From Desulfobacterales bacterium (lineage in GTDB: Bacteria; Desulfobacterota; Desulfobacteria; Desulfobacterales; QNYZ01), in NCBI GenBank assembly GCA_029938515.1, contig JAOZUU010000020.1, forward strand, positions 1 to 13,588: 13,588 nucleotides of DNA. Reading direction: 5' to 3'. Of this stretch, positions 12,784 through 13,588 are shown one piece after another. The notes under the pieces were generated by a model. The model was given only the letters and a program-made list of their open reading frames with translations. It made no database searches and had not been told where the DNA came from. How positions within the stretch are numbered: position 1 is the stretch's first letter; each line of letters opens with the position of its first letter. A program made the translations under genes and the position numbers.

Positions 12784-13588
12784 ATGGCGAGGATCAAATT
12801 ACGTTTTTTTTTGATTTGCGTTATATTATCTGCCGGTTGCAGCCAGGAAGAACCTGCCTACAAGGTCGATCTCAGCAAACGCGAGACAGTGACCATCAGA
12901 GCGGAAGCAAATATCATCACTTATGCCTATCTTCCCCAGTATTCTCATAAAGTCTCTTATCAACGCCATCATATGCTGATAGAGCACCTGCGTCAGGAAA
13001 CGGAACTGAACATCAAGCAGATATTTCCGGATACTTTCGATAAACATATGAAAATGGTGGGCCAGGGCAAAATCGATATTTCCTATTCGAATCCTTTTGT
13101 CTATGTAAAACTGGCACACCGGTATGGTGCACGGGCTTTTGCCCGAATTATCGAAGCCGGCGGCCAGAAAAATTTCCGGGGACAGATTATTTGTCGGGCC
13201 GATAATCGGCAAATCGAAAACCTCGCCGATTGCCGGGGCAAGCGGTGGATTGCCGTTGATCCATCTTCTGCCGGCGGATATCTGTATCCGCTGGGTCACT
13301 TTATCACCCACGGCATCGAAAAAGATGATTTTCAAGAGATTGATTTCGCTCCCGGTCCCGGTGGAAAGCAGGAAAAGGTAGTCTTGTCGGTTTACGCCGG
13401 GAAATATGATGTGGGCAGCATCCGGGAGGGAACCTTGAATGTGCTTGCAGACAGGATCGATGTCAATGAAATCAGAGTGATTGCCAATACACCCTGCCCC
13501 GGTTGGGTCTATGCCGCCAGGTCCGGATTGGAGCCGGAGACGGTTGCCAAGATAAAGCAAGCCCTTTTGAAACTCGATTACAAGCTTA
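12784..13588 (+). CDS. PhnD-like substrate-binding lipoprotein (phosphate/phosphonate-binding family), cut by window end
   Basis: The reading frame is open to the window edge (268 complete codons, no stop), so the C-terminus is missing. Residues 1-19 are a lipoprotein signal: basic start, hydrophobic run and lipobox LSAGC with Cys19 as the lipid-bearing residue. The mature part is a periplasmic-binding-protein fold of the PhnD type. Family-like segments include HHMLIEHLRQET, the DISYSNPFVYVKLA stretch, CRGKRWIAVDPSSAGGYLYP, and YDVGSIREG later on. Such proteins bind phosphonates, phosphite or other oxyanions, and related domains also occur as sensor inputs; the ligand is unknown here. A second in-frame ATG ten codons upstream (12754) is possible but has no ribosome site and would lengthen the signal. 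It is probably not part of the redox operon, given the long gap. Confidence 0.75.
   Translation, partial: MARIKLRFFLICVILSAGCSQEEPAYKVDLSKRETVTIRAEANIITYAYLPQYSHKVSYQRHHMLIEHLRQETELNIKQIFPDTFDKHMKMVGQGKIDISYSNPFVYVKLAHRYGARAFARIIEAGGQKNFRGQIICRADNRQIENLADCRGKRWIAVDPSSAGGYLYPLGHFITHGIEKDDFQEIDFAPGPGGKQEKVVLSVYAGKYDVGSIREGTLNVLADRIDVNEIRVIANTPCPGWVYAARSGLEPETVAKIKQALLKLDYKL

Noticed and set aside
12826..13560. 244-codon minus-strand open frame
   Set aside because: It is antisense to the PhnD-like gene, which has a lipobox and family motifs on the plus strand.

Overview
The window looks like chromosomal DNA from an anaerobic bacterium, most likely a sulfate-reducing Desulfobacterota (Desulfobacterales-like). 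This is an inference from the dense iron-sulfur, flavin and molybdopterin gene content, the TauE/SafE sulfite-exporter-type protein with a large exported N-terminal domain, and the style of coding with AT-rich spacers. No rRNA, tRNA, CRISPR array or full insertion sequence was seen.

Layout. Positions 157-1854 (minus strand) encode a TauE/SafE-family exporter. A 733-bp AT-rich divergent spacer (1855-2587) carries a good sigma-54 (-24/-12) promoter candidate at 2487-2502 reading rightward. From 2588 to 12530 nine genes lie on the plus strand with the look of one operon: a cytoplasmic molybdopterin oxidoreductase; a four-cluster ferredoxin; a NuoE-like [2Fe-2S] protein; a NuoF-like flavoprotein with extra Fe-S domains; a short NuoG/HoxU-like Fe-S protein; a second copy of the four-cluster ferredoxin; a 720-residue NfnB/GltD-like flavoprotein fused at both ends to Fe-S modules; a 69-residue protein of unknown function; and a second HoxU-like Fe-S protein. 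After a 253-bp spacer a PhnD-like substrate-binding lipoprotein starts at 12784 and runs off the window.

How the genes may work together. The NuoE-like, NuoF-like and NfnB/GltD-like trio resembles soluble flavin-based electron-bifurcating enzymes (HydABC/Hnd hydrogenases, and the Stn-type transhydrogenase reported from Sporomusa, where an NfnB-like subunit accompanies NuoE- and NuoF-like ones). No hydrogenase catalytic subunit is present in the window; a molybdopterin enzyme of unknown substrate is in its place. The two ferredoxins and two HoxU-like proteins would wire the NAD(P)H-reactive flavoproteins to the molybdenum/tungsten site. I infer a cytoplasmic NAD(P)H/ferredoxin-coupled molybdopterin oxidoreductase complex. 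Its substrate is not readable from the sequence: the enzyme has the Mo-ligand-type Cys135 but no following His, as formate dehydrogenases have, and Ser rather than Asp at the position used by acetylene hydratase.

The most striking non-coding structure is a pair of related palindromic elements (4689-4827 and 5905-6031). They have about 25-bp terminal inverted repeats, lie in opposite orientation and fill two gene gaps inside the operon, bracketing the first ferredoxin and the NuoE-like gene. They look like a MITE-type mobile repeat. A second oddity is a three-fold repeated protein module (two [4Fe-4S] clusters plus a CxxC...CxxC ribbon) at the C-termini of three different operon proteins. There is also a possible decayed copy of the small 69-residue gene just behind the last HoxU-like gene.
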